From Parvibaculum sp046297875 (GTDB lineage Bacteria > Pseudomonadota > Alphaproteobacteria > Parvibaculales > Parvibaculaceae), in assembly GCF_046297875.1 (NCBI RefSeq), contig NZ_JBKBHD010000002.1, positions 1 to 64,000 of the forward strand: a DNA stretch of 64,000 nucleotides, in the 5' to 3' direction. The translations under genes and the position numbers were made by a program. The notes beneath the pieces were generated by a model. The model had not been told where the DNA came from, ran no database searches, and saw only the letters and a list, made by a program, of their open reading frames with translations. This document shows, one piece after another, positions 27,765-36,860 of this stretch (positions are counted from its first letter, which is position 1; every line of letters starts with the position of its first letter).

Positions 27765-29882
27765 TCAGAACTCGAAATTCATCTGCAAATAAGCCGAACG
27801 GCCCGGCTCGTTCACCTGAACAACCGTCGGGTCGAAACCATTGGCGCGGTTCAGATGAGACGCATAGGACGCGTCGAGAATATTCGCGACGCCCGCCCGC
27901 AATTCGACCGCTTCGGCGAGTTTCCAGCTGCCAAAGATATCCAGTGCGGCATAGCCAGGTGTTTCCTGAACATCCAAGCCCGAGCCCGTCGCCGGATCGA
28001 GATCGACGCGCGTCTGCTGTGCCGCCCAACGCATGCGCATGCCCGCGCTCCACTCCGTCACCTGACGGACTATCTCCACGCTGCCGCTCAAGGGCGGGAT
28101 CTGGTAGAGCGCGCGACTGTCGGTCGTATTCTTGCCCCAGGTATAGGCAAGATTGCCGTTAACGCGCCATGACGGGGCAAATGCCCACTCCGCCGCCATA
28201 TCGAAGCCCGCAAGCTCAGCATCGACATTGCGGTAGATATTCGCGCCATTGGCAACGAGAACACCAGCCTGACCGCGCGCCCTGTCGCGGGTGATGTAGT
28301 CCGACACATTGTCGTACCAGACGCTTGCCGAGGCTTTCCAGTCGCTGCGATCGGTTTCGAGCCCAAGATCGATCTGATGGTGCTTTTCCGGATCGAGCCC
28401 CGGATTGCCAACCCATGCATTCGCATTCAATGGGCCGCGGGCAATGCCGCGCTCGGTCGCATCTGCGGTACGAACCGCGCGGCTCGCGCCGACCCAACCC
28501 GAGAACGAGCCGAAATCGTGCGTCACACGGACGAGACCGCTGACATTGGTTTCATTGCGATCGGTATCCGATATGCCATAGGTCGCGGCATAGAGTTGGC
28601 GGGCGGCGATTGCGCCCATCCCGGCCGGCAGCAGATCGGCCTTCGTCGCCTTGACCGAAACGAAATCCGTGCGGATACCGGCTGTGAGTTCCGTTCTTGC
28701 TGCCAGAGGTGCCTTTGCCTCGGCGAAGACGCCAATATTCTCGATCTCCATACCTGGCCAAGTGTAGTTGGAAATGGCCGTTGGCGGAACGGCAAGCATC
28801 ATCGAGGAATAGCTCACCGCGTCGCGCTCATTGCGGCGGTAGTCGCCACCGAGTGTCAGTTCCACTTCGCCAAATCCGAAGACGCCCGCAAGACGGCCAC
28901 CCACCGTATTGGATTCCGCCTCGGTCAGCATGGTCATCATGGCAGGTGCGCGAAGCGAGAAATTGTCCATCACGTGATCGACATATGAACCGTAGATGTT
29001 GGCCTCGATGCGCTCGAGCGCAGCACCGCCTTCGACATTGTGACCGAGCGACATGCGGTAGGTATTGGTTGCGGTCCAGGGCGCATCCATGCCTGCGCCG
29101 GCGAACAAGGCATCCTCCACGACATTGCGCTCGGCGGACAATGCGATGGCCGAACCTGCGCCGTAGCGCCAGCCGACTTCGCTGCCACCGCCAAACTGCT
29201 CGAAGGCGGAGCGCACTTCGCGCCCGTTGCCGTCATCGTAATTGTCGGCGCGGCGCGCGGTTGCGAAAGCCCTTGCATATCCGCCATCTGCCGACAGACG
29301 GCCCTGAGCGAGGCCATAGCGTTGAAATCCGTTCGATTCGATTCCGGCTTCCACATTGCCGGAGACGCCTTCCTTGAATGCCGCAGGATCGGCGCGGTCG
29401 ATGGAGATGGTGCCGCCAGGTGCGGGCGGACCATCGATCACTGTCTGATAGCCGCGGCGCAGGGTGATGCTGTCACCCGATAGAAGCATCATCGACGATG
29501 AAGGCGGGTCCATGCGGTTCGGGCAGGCACCGAACACATAGGCACCGTCGCTGACGACGGCGACGCGGTCTTCCGACATGCCGCGAATGCTGATGTCCGA
29601 TCCGTGGCCGCCCTGACGCCCCGCCGAGACGCCGCGGAGCCGGCCCAGGAGTTCGCCGAGATCGCGGGCGGGCGGGCCTGCCACTTCGTTGGGATTGATT
29701 GTTTCGGCTGCCTCGACCCGCCCGATGACGACGAGTTCTTCAAGGGCGATGCTGACTTCGATTTTGGCCGCGTCTTCTTCGGCGAATGCCGATCCGGCAC
29801 TGAAAGCTGTCATCAGAGCGATGGATGCGACGCCCGCGCGCAATGCGGTACGGCGCTCCATAAAGGAACGATTGAGAAACAT
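27765..29882 (-). CDS. TonB-dependent copper-type outer-membrane receptor
   Basis: A 705-aa receptor: signal peptide (about 1-34, ending SAFA), plug domain, and 22-strand barrel ending in LQMNFEF with C-terminal Phe. The plug holds the sequence FGACPNRMDPPSS, which I recognise from the OprC/NosA copper-receptor family, along with VSAGRQGGHGSDISIRGM. OprC imports or binds copper; here copper specificity is inferred from that motif and from the DUF2946-like gene 43 bases upstream on the same strand. No TonB/ExbBD genes are nearby. Confidence 0.88.
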   Translation of the reverse strand: MFLNRSFMERRTALRAGVASIALMTAFSAGSAFAEEDAAKIEVSIALEELVVIGRVEAAETINPNEVAGPPARDLGELLGRLRGVSAGRQGGHGSDISIRGMSEDRVAVVSDGAYVFGACPNRMDPPSSSMMLLSGDSITLRRGYQTVIDGPPAPGGTISIDRADPAAFKEGVSGNVEAGIESNGFQRYGLAQGRLSADGGYARAFATARRADNYDDGNGREVRSAFEQFGGGSEVGWRYGAGSAIALSAERNVVEDALFAGAGMDAPWTATNTYRMSLGHNVEGGAALERIEANIYGSYVDHVMDNFSLRAPAMMTMLTEAESNTVGGRLAGVFGFGEVELTLGGDYRRNERDAVSYSSMMLAVPPTAISNYTWPGMEIENIGVFAEAKAPLAARTELTAGIRTDFVSVKATKADLLPAGMGAIAARQLYAATYGISDTDRNETNVSGLVRVTHDFGSFSGWVGASRAVRTADATERGIARGPLNANAWVGNPGLDPEKHHQIDLGLETDRSDWKASASVWYDNVSDYITRDRARGQAGVLVANGANIYRNVDAELAGFDMAAEWAFAPSWRVNGNLAYTWGKNTTDSRALYQIPPLSGSVEIVRQVTEWSAGMRMRWAAQQTRVDLDPATGSGLDVQETPGYAALDIFGSWKLAEAVELRAGVANILDASYASHLNRANGFDPTVVQVNEPGRSAYLQMNFEF

Positions 29883-29925
29883 TTTCAGGATTTCCTGTCT
29901 TGTATGTCTGAATTCGGAGATATCT

Positions 29926-30387
29926 TCAGACTTGGACAGGTGGACCCCTTGTGAGGGCAGGCGGCGTTTCCGTGCCGTGTGGCATCAGAATCGCTTCGGC
30001 AGGACGGGAAAATTCGGGAATACGCGCCGGCCGCAATCGGGTGAAGATTTTGTCGCGAAACTCAACCAGCGCGGCAGTCGCCATCGGTGCACAGAAACCG
30101 ATGGCAGGCGCATGTTCCTCATCCCTTTCAGGCAAGGGGGCGCCTGCTTCGTCCAAATAGATGACCTTCATGCCGCTGCCGGTACAGATGACGATGCGAT
30201 CACCGAACAGGCCGGACATCTCGGAAGGTTGCGCGGAAAAGCTGCCTGCAAAGGCAGGTGCAATCATCGTGAAGGCAATGAATGAAAGGAGAATATGCGA
30301 CACAAGCAGGGGCACACGACGACGGCGCCGCGATGCACTTCCTGTCTTCCTTGTGTATTGCAAAACAGCCACCGGCCCAATCCCCAA
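29926..30387 (-). CDS. DUF2946-like small exported protein next to the copper receptor
   Basis: About 150 aa with an Arg-rich N-terminus and a hydrophobic signal segment ending FTMIAPAFA, then a short extracytoplasmic region. IVICTGSGMKVIYLDEAG and the later conserved Cys (GFCAPM) resemble DUF2946 proteins, which often neighbour copper TonB receptors and carry metal-liganding Cys, Met and His. No enzyme motif is seen. The start is uncertain: the frame opens with TTG, and GTG at 30372 or 30315 is possible. It lies immediately upstream of the receptor on the same strand, so the pair is likely an operon. Confidence 0.7.
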   Translation of the reverse strand: MGIGPVAVLQYTRKTGSASRRRRRVPLLVSHILLSFIAFTMIAPAFAGSFSAQPSEMSGLFGDRIVICTGSGMKVIYLDEAGAPLPERDEEHAPAIGFCAPMATAALVEFRDKIFTRLRPARIPEFSRPAEAILMPHGTETPPALTRGPPVQV

Positions 30388-30463
30388 TTCTTTCTAGTAT
30401 CGGCGGCGCGCCGGCGGTGTCAAAACGCTTGGGCCCACAGCGATGTGACGTGATGACGCAGCT

Positions 30464-31063
30464 TCATGCGAGAAGACGCCGGACGTCGTGTTTCAGCACA
30501 GGCAGCAGTTCTTCCTCGAACCACGGATTGTGATTCAGCCACGCATTGTTGCGCCATGAAGGATGCGGCAAGGGAAGGCAGCGGGGATAGTATTCCTGCC
30601 ATGCCGCGACTGTTTCCGTGAGGCTCTTCTTCCGCGCCGGGCCCGGATGCCAAGCTTGCGCATATTGCCCGGCGGCAAGCACGAGCTCGATTTGCGGCAT
30701 GAGGTCGAACAGTGGCGCACGCCAGCGCGGCGCGCATTCACGGCGTGGCGGCAGGTCGCCGCCCTTCGCATCGAGGCCCGGAAAGCAGAAGCCCATCGGC
30801 ACGATGGCGATGCGCGACACATCGTAGAATTCATCCGGCGTCACACCCATCCAGTCGCGCAGCCGGTCGCCGCTCGGATCGGTGAAGGGCGTGCCGGAGG
30901 CATGAACGCGGGTGCCGGGCGCCTGACCGGCAATGCAGATGCGCGCCTTGCCCGACACGCGAAAGACAGGACGCGGCTCATGGGGCAATGCCCCGCCCTT
31001 CGGCGCCTCGACGCAAAGGCGGCAGGCGCGGATCTCGGCCGAGAGGCGTTCGAGCTTCGTCAT
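30464..31063 (-). CDS. uracil-DNA glycosylase family protein with predicted Fe-S cluster
   Basis: A 199-aa protein of the family 4/5-like uracil-DNA glycosylase group. Four cysteines have the spacing of the 4Fe-4S site (Cys14, Cys17, Cys93, Cys110). Motif A reads GQAPGTRVHASGTPFTDPSG, with Gln where family 4 has Glu (GEAPG), and motif B is LPHPSWRN. The enzyme would excise uracil from DNA by hydrolysing the glycosidic bond, but the altered motif A leaves substrate and activity open. It is transcribed on the same strand as its neighbours, with 40 bases between its start and the acyl-CoA dehydrogenase stop. Confidence 0.82.
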   Translation of the reverse strand: MTKLERLSAEIRACRLCVEAPKGGALPHEPRPVFRVSGKARICIAGQAPGTRVHASGTPFTDPSGDRLRDWMGVTPDEFYDVSRIAIVPMGFCFPGLDAKGGDLPPRRECAPRWRAPLFDLMPQIELVLAAGQYAQAWHPGPARKKSLTETVAAWQEYYPRCLPLPHPSWRNNAWLNHNPWFEEELLPVLKHDVRRLLA

Positions 31064-31104
31064 GCCCTCATTGTGCCGCGCCGCCCGCCGAACGCCAATC
31101 GCGC

Positions 31105-32256
31105 TTAGCTCACCGCCCGCAGAAGGTTGCGCGCGATGATGACCTGCTGCACCTGGCTCGTGCCTTCATAGATGCGGAAGATGCGCACATCGCGATAGAA
31201 GCGCTCGATGCCGTAATCGGCGACATAGCCGGCGCCGCCATGCACCTGCACCGCGCGGTCGGCGATGCGGCCCACGGCCTCCGAGCAGAAGAGCTTGCAG
31301 CAGGAACTTTCGGTCGCAACATTCTCGCCCGCATCCCGGCGGCGGGCAGCGTCGATCACCATGCAGCGGCCGGCATAGGCTTCCATCTTGGAATCCGCAA
31401 GCATCGCCTGCACGAGCTGCAGATCGCCGATCGGCGCGCCGAACTGTTTGCGCTCGGCGGCATATTTCACGCTGTCCTCGACGAGCCGGTCGGCCACGCC
31501 GATGCAGACGGCGGAGATGTGAAGGCGGCCGCGCTCCAGCACCTGCATGGCGGTGACGAAGCCCTTGCCCTCTTCCGCGCCGAGCAGGCAGGAAGCGGGA
31601 ATGCGCGCATCCTCGAACACGACGTCGCAGATATGCGCGCCCTGCTGGCCCATCTTCTTTTCCGGCTTGCCGATGTGGATGCCGGGAATGTCGCGTGGCA
31701 CGACGAAGGCGGATACGCCCTTCGCGCCTGGCGTCTTCGGATCGGTGCGCGCCATCAGCGTGAAGGCGTCAGCCTTGTTGGCATTGGTGATGTAGCGCTT
31801 GGTGCCGTTCACGACATAGTGGTCACCGTCGCGGATCGCGGTCGTCTTGAGCGAAGCGGCATCGGAGCCCGCTTCCGGCTCTGTCAGCGCGAAGGAGATG
31901 ATCGCCTCGCCGCTCGCAATTTTCGGCAGCCAGTATTCCTTCTGGTCCTGACGGCCATGCATGACGATGCCCTGGCTGCCGATGCCGACATTGGTTCCGA
32001 TCACGGAGCGGAAGGCGGGGGAGGTGCGGCCAAGCTCGAACATGAGGAGGCATTCCTCCTCCATGGTGAGGCCGAGGCCGCCATATTCCACAGGTACGGA
32101 AATTCCAAACAGGCCGAGTTCCTTCATTTCCTCGACGATCTCGTCCGGCACCTTGTCGGTTTCGGAGACCTTGTCCTCGATCGGACGGAGACGTTCGTCC
32201 ACAAAGCGGCGGACGGAGGAAATGAGTTGTTCGCGTGTTTCGGCGTCGAGGGCCAT
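31105..32256 (-). CDS. acyl-CoA dehydrogenase (canonical, short-chain type)
   Basis: FAD-dependent first step of beta-oxidation; 383 aa. It has the signature ALTEPEAGSDAASL and the C-terminal IYEGTSQVQ whose Glu is the catalytic base in short- and medium-chain enzymes. This makes it a self-sufficient homotetrameric type, unlike the paired subunits at 45-48 kb. Two closely spaced ATGs occur; the one chosen has GGGA six bases upstream. Electrons would go to an electron-transfer flavoprotein, whose genes are not in the window. Chain length is not predictable. Confidence 0.92.
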   Translation of the reverse strand: MALDAETREQLISSVRRFVDERLRPIEDKVSETDKVPDEIVEEMKELGLFGISVPVEYGGLGLTMEEECLLMFELGRTSPAFRSVIGTNVGIGSQGIVMHGRQDQKEYWLPKIASGEAIISFALTEPEAGSDAASLKTTAIRDGDHYVVNGTKRYITNANKADAFTLMARTDPKTPGAKGVSAFVVPRDIPGIHIGKPEKKMGQQGAHICDVVFEDARIPASCLLGAEEGKGFVTAMQVLERGRLHISAVCIGVADRLVEDSVKYAAERKQFGAPIGDLQLVQAMLADSKMEAYAGRCMVIDAARRRDAGENVATESSCCKLFCSEAVGRIADRAVQVHGGAGYVADYGIERFYRDVRIFRIYEGTSQVQQVIIARNLLRAVS

Positions 32257-32343
32257 GTGCATTCCCGGAGCTTGATTTCTGAAAGGCTGCGGGAATTTAG
32301 GGCATGGGCCGCCGGGGGTCAAAACCCCGTGACCGGGCCGAAA

Positions 32344-32886
32344 TCAGGATTTCGGGAGCGCTCGCGAAACGGCGGCGCCAAGGATGCGGTCGGTCCGCTC
32401 TCCGCCCACCGTCAGCGGCAAGTAGACCGCCTCGACCTCCACGCGGCCGCGGGCGGTATATTCCATCGTTCCGGCAACGGCATAGGGGCGCTGCCCCTCC
32501 GCCACGAAGCGATAGAACTCGAACAGGACTTCATTGAAGCGGCCGGTATGCGTGTGGCTTTCGATGACGCGCTGGCCTCGGTAATTCGTTCCATGCGCAT
32601 CGACAAAATCACCCCCCAGCAGCCGGTAGCTGACATCGAAGGGCTCCCAGTCGATCTGCACGACCAGAAGATTGGGCATGTGGCGCGCGAAACGGACAGG
32701 GTCGATTTCATCGGGGCGCGGCATGACGCACTCGCCGCGCAATTCGTTCCAATAGGCAAGCATGTCGATGCAAAGCGGTTCGCGCAGGTCCTTCAGGCGT
32801 CGAAAGGCAATGCCATGCGCGCAGGCTTCCGCCAATACATCGCCGGACTCCATCCTGCGCTCTTCTGCGAGAACTACCATGCCCAT
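32344..32886 (-). CDS. PAS_5 domain protein (tandem copy B)
   Basis: A 180-aa cytosolic protein consisting mainly of a PAS_5 (PF07310-type) domain: conserved landmarks are RPDEIDPVRFARHMPNLLVV, YRLLGGDFVDAHG and a C-terminal YLPLTVGGERTDRILGAA. No effector domain is present. PAS_5 proteins are common in alphaproteobacteria, usually as stand-alone proteins of unknown role. It is a clear paralog of the protein encoded 120 bases upstream. Two ATGs two codons apart can serve as start. Confidence 0.8.
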   Translation of the reverse strand: MGMVVLAEERRMESGDVLAEACAHGIAFRRLKDLREPLCIDMLAYWNELRGECVMPRPDEIDPVRFARHMPNLLVVQIDWEPFDVSYRLLGGDFVDAHGTNYRGQRVIESHTHTGRFNEVLFEFYRFVAEGQRPYAVAGTMEYTARGRVEVEAVYLPLTVGGERTDRILGAAVSRALPKS

Positions 32887-33006
32887 ACCCGAACTGCACA
32901 GCGGCCGGGAGGCCGCCCCTTAACGCGCAAGATTGACCCCATTTCCCTAACGGACCTTGAATCCGAATGGTAAATACCGGACGAAATGACCGTCCCGGAA
33001 TGGGGC

Positions 33007-33546
33007 TCAGGCGTCGTAGTGAGCCGCACCGAGAATCCGGTTCACCCGGCCGTGCTCGTCTGCTACCGGCAGATAGATCGCCTCGAAACGGCGGAACTCC
33101 TTGTCGAGGAAGCTCATCGCGCCACGCGCCGCGACCGCCTCCCGGCCGGCCGCTACATAGGAATAGAAATCGTGGAGGGAGGCGCCATAGCCCGGCCAGG
33201 GCCTGTCCAGGTCGCGGACATCCTGGCCCTTGAAGTTCGATCCATGAGCATCGATGTTCTCCTCGCCGACCAGCGTGTAGCTGAAGACCGGCGGCTCGCC
33301 CGTGACCTGAATGATGAACATGCGCGGCAGCAGGCGCGGAAAGCGAATCGGGTCGACTGCCGAACGCAGGGGTAGCCCGCCCTCAGGCCGTTTTTCGAGC
33401 CAATGATGCCAGAAAGCGACCAGGGCAGGATCGCACAATTCTTCCGGCGCTATCCGCTGCGCGCTTTGTTCGATACGCCGGTTTTCCTGCATGGCCGCCA
33501 TTGCGAGATGCCGCATTTCAGTTCCCAATGGGAGCAGAGTGGCCAT
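33007..33546 (-). CDS. PAS_5 domain protein (tandem copy A)
   Basis: About 180 aa with the same landmarks as its neighbour: DPIRFPRLLPRMFIIQV, YTLVGEENIDAHGSNF and YLPVADEHGRVNRILGA. The two copies align over their whole length but differ strongly in the N-terminal 40 residues. The start is uncertain: ATG 33546 is used here, GTG 33654 would leave only 16 bases to the divergent thioesterase gene, and ATG 33516 is preceded by GGGA. No output domain is visible. Confidence 0.78.
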   Translation of the reverse strand: MATLLPLGTEMRHLAMAAMQENRRIEQSAQRIAPEELCDPALVAFWHHWLEKRPEGGLPLRSAVDPIRFPRLLPRMFIIQVTGEPPVFSYTLVGEENIDAHGSNFKGQDVRDLDRPWPGYGASLHDFYSYVAAGREAVAARGAMSFLDKEFRRFEAIYLPVADEHGRVNRILGAAHYDA

Positions 33547-33670
33547 TTTCTGTAACGAAGGACTTAACGCACCATCGTAAAGCGGGCGCGACGCTCGCTG
33601 CGGGCTTTGGAATGTGCCGTCTTCCTGATAGTAAGGCGCGCAACCGCCAATCACGACAAGTCGAGTACCG

Positions 33671-34123
33671 ATGAATACCAGCCTGAGCAGCCGCCTCGCC
33701 GGCTATGAAACATGGGAAGGCCACGATCCTTTCGAGGATCATGCCGGGCCATTCTTCTTCCGGAAAAACGATGACGGGAGCGTGACCTGCGCCTTCGAGG
33801 CAACGCCGCTGCACTGCAATGGCGGCGGGTTCCTGCATGGCGGACTGCTGATGACCTTCGCCGATTTCTCGCTCTTCGCTTTCGGCCGCGACATTCTGCA
33901 GGGACCATCGGTCACGGTTTCCTTCTCGGCGGAGTTCACCGCCGCCGCAGGCGCCGGTGAGTTCATCGAGGCGCGGGGCGAAATCGTCCGCAATACGGGC
34001 AGCATGGTCTTCGTTCGCGGTCAGGTATTCACCGGCAAGGGCGCGGACGAGCGCATCCTTCTCAACTATTCCGGCATCGTGAAGCGCGTGAAGAAGCGGC
34101 CGCTGGAAAAGCAGGAGTCCTGA
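33671..34123 (+). CDS. PaaI-type hotdog thioesterase
   Basis: A 150-aa single hotdog domain. The segment LHCNGGGFLHGGLLMTFADFS holds the conserved His-Gly-Gly region and the catalytic-type acidic residue (Asp) of PaaI/YbgC-like acyl-CoA thioesterases. It would hydrolyse acyl-CoA esters in the cytosol, fitting the many acyl-CoA dehydrogenases around. It is divergent from the PAS_5 pair and 38 bases upstream of the luciferase-like gene on the same strand. Confidence 0.85.
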   Translation: MNTSLSSRLAGYETWEGHDPFEDHAGPFFFRKNDDGSVTCAFEATPLHCNGGGFLHGGLLMTFADFSLFAFGRDILQGPSVTVSFSAEFTAAAGAGEFIEARGEIVRNTGSMVFVRGQVFTGKGADERILLNYSGIVKRVKKRPLEKQES

Positions 34124-34161
34124 TCCACAATTCAGGGAGACTGAAGCAGGAGGCGTGTTCG

Positions 34162-35223
34162 ATGGTCAGCTTGAGCGTTCTCGATCAATCCCCGATCCGC
34201 AAGGGCGGCACGGCGGCGGAAGCCTTCGCCAACACGATCGGACTCGCGAAGGCTGCCGAAGGCTTCGGCTATTCGCGCTACTGGCTTGCCGAACATCACA
34301 ACACGTTTTCATTCGCAGGCTCTGCACCCGAGGTTTTGATTGCCGCCGTCGCGGCGGCGACGAGCCGCATCCGCGTCGGCTCGGGCGGCGTGATGCTGCC
34401 GCATTACAGCCCACTCAAGGTCGCGGAATGTTTCCGTGTTCTCGAAACGCTTTACCCGGGGCGCATCGACCTAGGGCTTGGCCGTGCGCCGGGCGGCGAC
34501 ATGCGCACCACACGGGCACTGCAGCCGGGGCCTCAGGCCTATGATGTCGGTGTCTTTCCGCAGCAGGTGGAATTGCTCCGGCAGTTCCTCGAAGATTCGA
34601 TGGGCCTGCAGGGCGAGGAAGGCGGCTTTCCTTCCGATCACCCCTATCGCGGGCTTCACGCAACACCGCGCGGACCGGGCTTGCCCGATCTCTGGATGCT
34701 CGGCTCCGGCGGCGATGGGGCAATCATCGCAGCGCAATACGGCATGGCCTATTGCTTCGCGCATTTCATCAATCAGGATGCCGGTACGCAACCGCTTGAA
34801 ATCTACAGGCGCAACTTCCGCGCCTCGCGCGATCTGGCGAGCCCGCGCGGCGGCATTGCCGTCTCCGTAACCGTTGCCGATACAGAGGAGGAAGCGAAAC
34901 GCATCGCCTCCTCGCGCAATCTCTGGGTCATGCATCTGTTGCAGAACCGGGCCGGCGCCTTCCCTTCCATCGAGGAGGCGCTCGCCTATCCCTACACCGA
35001 TCAGGACAGCGTCATGCTGCGCGCCATCGAACAGCGCGGCTTTGCCGGTGCGCCGGAACAGGTGTGTGCGAAGCTGCTGGCACTTGGTGAGGCGCATGGC
35101 GTGGACGATTTCACGATCCTCACCATCACCTATGACCAGAAGGACCGGCTGCGCTCATATGAGCTGCTTGCAGACGTGATGGGCGTAACGGCTTTGCGGA
35201 CCGGGGAGACGATTTCCGCCTGA
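34162..35223 (+). CDS. luciferase-like (LLM) flavin-dependent oxidoreductase, MsnO8 type
   Basis: A TIM-barrel flavoenzyme of 353 aa in the bacterial luciferase superfamily. The opening VSLSVLDQSPIRKG and the RYWLAEHHN motif, plus GRIDLGLGRAPGGD, place it in the single-component MsnO8/YhbW-like group, which uses FMNH2 or bound FMN and NAD(P)H. A strong AGGAGG site precedes the ATG. It is probably cotranscribed with the thioesterase upstream. No flavin reductase gene is close by. The substrate is unknown; a second LLM protein is at 56622-57818. Confidence 0.88.
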   Translation: MVSLSVLDQSPIRKGGTAAEAFANTIGLAKAAEGFGYSRYWLAEHHNTFSFAGSAPEVLIAAVAAATSRIRVGSGGVMLPHYSPLKVAECFRVLETLYPGRIDLGLGRAPGGDMRTTRALQPGPQAYDVGVFPQQVELLRQFLEDSMGLQGEEGGFPSDHPYRGLHATPRGPGLPDLWMLGSGGDGAIIAAQYGMAYCFAHFINQDAGTQPLEIYRRNFRASRDLASPRGGIAVSVTVADTEEEAKRIASSRNLWVMHLLQNRAGAFPSIEEALAYPYTDQDSVMLRAIEQRGFAGAPEQVCAKLLALGEAHGVDDFTILTITYDQKDRLRSYELLADVMGVTALRTGETISA

Positions 35224-35238
35224 TTTACCTGCCCTTTG

Positions 35239-36654
35239 CTAGTCCGCCATCATGCGGCGCATTTCGGTTCGCCGCGCGATGCGCCGTTCCAGCGCCGTGC
35301 GCAGACGCTGCTGGCGCGCCTGCGTGATCGGATAGCGCAGGATGATTGCGATGGATATGAGCCAGAGGATCAGAGGCACGATGCAATACATCGCCAGCAG
35401 CACGAACAGCGCTTCGGGCGAATTGTCCCTCGACGTGGCGCTGAAACCGGCAAAGGCGAGAATGGGCAGCGCGAGCCCGACGCCCATCGCCTCGAATATC
35501 TTGCGGATCATCCCGGTGAAGGCAAAGAGAAAGGCCGCCCGCGGCTCCCCGCTTTTCAGCGTATCGAGATCGACGACATCGGCCATGATCGAGGGCCCGA
35601 GAATGGGCGCCGCGCCGAGTGCGAGCCCCTGCACAATGTTGATGAGCACGAGGCAGGGCAGCACCCAATCGGGTGCGGCCGGTTTCACCGCATAGATCAC
35701 GACCGGCACCAGCGCAAATACGAACATGGAGGCAAGGCCTGCCACCGCGATCGCCTTGTGCTTGCCCATGCGCCCGCCAAGCCAGACCCAGAAGGGCGAA
35801 CCGATGACGCCGGAGACGAACAGCACGAAAATCAGGATCGTGCCCGCCTGACCGATCTCCGCCACATGTTCGAAGAAGAAGATAACGACACCGATATTGA
35901 TGGAACCGGCGAGGGCGCCGAAGATCGAGCTCAGCAATACAATACGGAACGGTCCGTTCTTCATGGCAACGCGAAGGCCGCGCCGGAAGGGAATGGTGTT
36001 CGCCTGAAAAATGGCGGGCTCCGGCACCGAGGCAAAAGCAATGAAGGCGCAGAGCGGCAGCAGGGCAAATGTGAGCCAGCCAAGTATGCCGACCGCGGAG
36101 CGGCTGGCCGCTCCTTGTGCTTCTTCCGCGCCGTCCAAATAGGCACCGGCAATGGGGGCCGAGATCGCGATCAGGAGCCCGATCAGCAGGAATATCTCGC
36201 GGCTGCCGGTGATGCGGTTGCGCTCGCGGTAGTCGCCGGAGAGTTCGGCGCCCCATGCGCCATAGGGAATCGTGATGAGCGTGTAGCCGAAATAGATCGC
36301 CGCAATCCAGGTGAGGAGGTAGAGATTTGAAACCTCTTCAGGCGGCACAAACAGCATCAATGCCGAAATCATCATCACGGGCACGCCTGCAACTACCCAG
36401 GGGCGGCGGCGGCCGAAGCGCGTCCGTGTACGGTCGGAGAGACGGCCGATCAGCGGGTCGGTAAACACATCCGAGAAGCGCGCCAGCATGAGGATAAAGC
36501 CAACGGCGGCAAGATCGAGCCCGAGTGTGCTGGAATAGAAAGGCGGGATATAGACCGCGACCGGCAAACCGATCACGGCAAGCGGCACCACGAGCTGGCC
36601 ATAGGCGACAAGCTGCCAGTTCGTCAGGCGCTTTTCGCCATTCACCTCCGCCAT
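35239..36654 (-). CDS. MFS/GPH-family sugar-type symporter
   Basis: A 471-aa, 12-helix transporter of the glycoside-pentoside-hexuronide (MelB-like, MFS_2) family. The family signature is present after helix 2 as DPLIGRLSDRTRTRFGRRRP, and helices are easily followed across the chain. Members move sugars with Na+ or H+, but many alphaproteobacterial relatives sit beside lipid or steroid catabolic genes and their cargo is unknown. GGGAGG precedes the ATG. The stop lies 15 bases from the convergent LLM gene. Confidence 0.88.
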   Translation of the reverse strand: MAEVNGEKRLTNWQLVAYGQLVVPLAVIGLPVAVYIPPFYSSTLGLDLAAVGFILMLARFSDVFTDPLIGRLSDRTRTRFGRRRPWVVAGVPVMMISALMLFVPPEEVSNLYLLTWIAAIYFGYTLITIPYGAWGAELSGDYRERNRITGSREIFLLIGLLIAISAPIAGAYLDGAEEAQGAASRSAVGILGWLTFALLPLCAFIAFASVPEPAIFQANTIPFRRGLRVAMKNGPFRIVLLSSIFGALAGSINIGVVIFFFEHVAEIGQAGTILIFVLFVSGVIGSPFWVWLGGRMGKHKAIAVAGLASMFVFALVPVVIYAVKPAAPDWVLPCLVLINIVQGLALGAAPILGPSIMADVVDLDTLKSGEPRAAFLFAFTGMIRKIFEAMGVGLALPILAFAGFSATSRDNSPEALFVLLAMYCIVPLILWLISIAIILRYPITQARQQRLRTALERRIARRTEMRRMMAD

Positions 36655-36860
36655 AAGTTCCTCCCAAAGCGCTTGGCCCGGCCGATAGTAAATTCAATTT
36701 ACTAACTTGTCAGCCCGGATCAATCGAAACCGGCGCGCTCCCGCGATTTTCCGGTTCAGCCTGCGTTCAGGTTCGGGACGCCATTCTCAGCCTTGCCGAT
36801 GCGTAAACAGTATGTCGGTCACGTTTCCGCTCCGGTCCTTCAGGCAGGGCGGAACGTATT

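Noticed and set aside
30988..32973. Long plus-strand open frame of 661 codons opposite the acyl-CoA dehydrogenase at 31105
   Set aside because: It is the antisense shadow of a clear conserved gene in GC-rich DNA, with composition biased to Arg, His and Ala and no homology.
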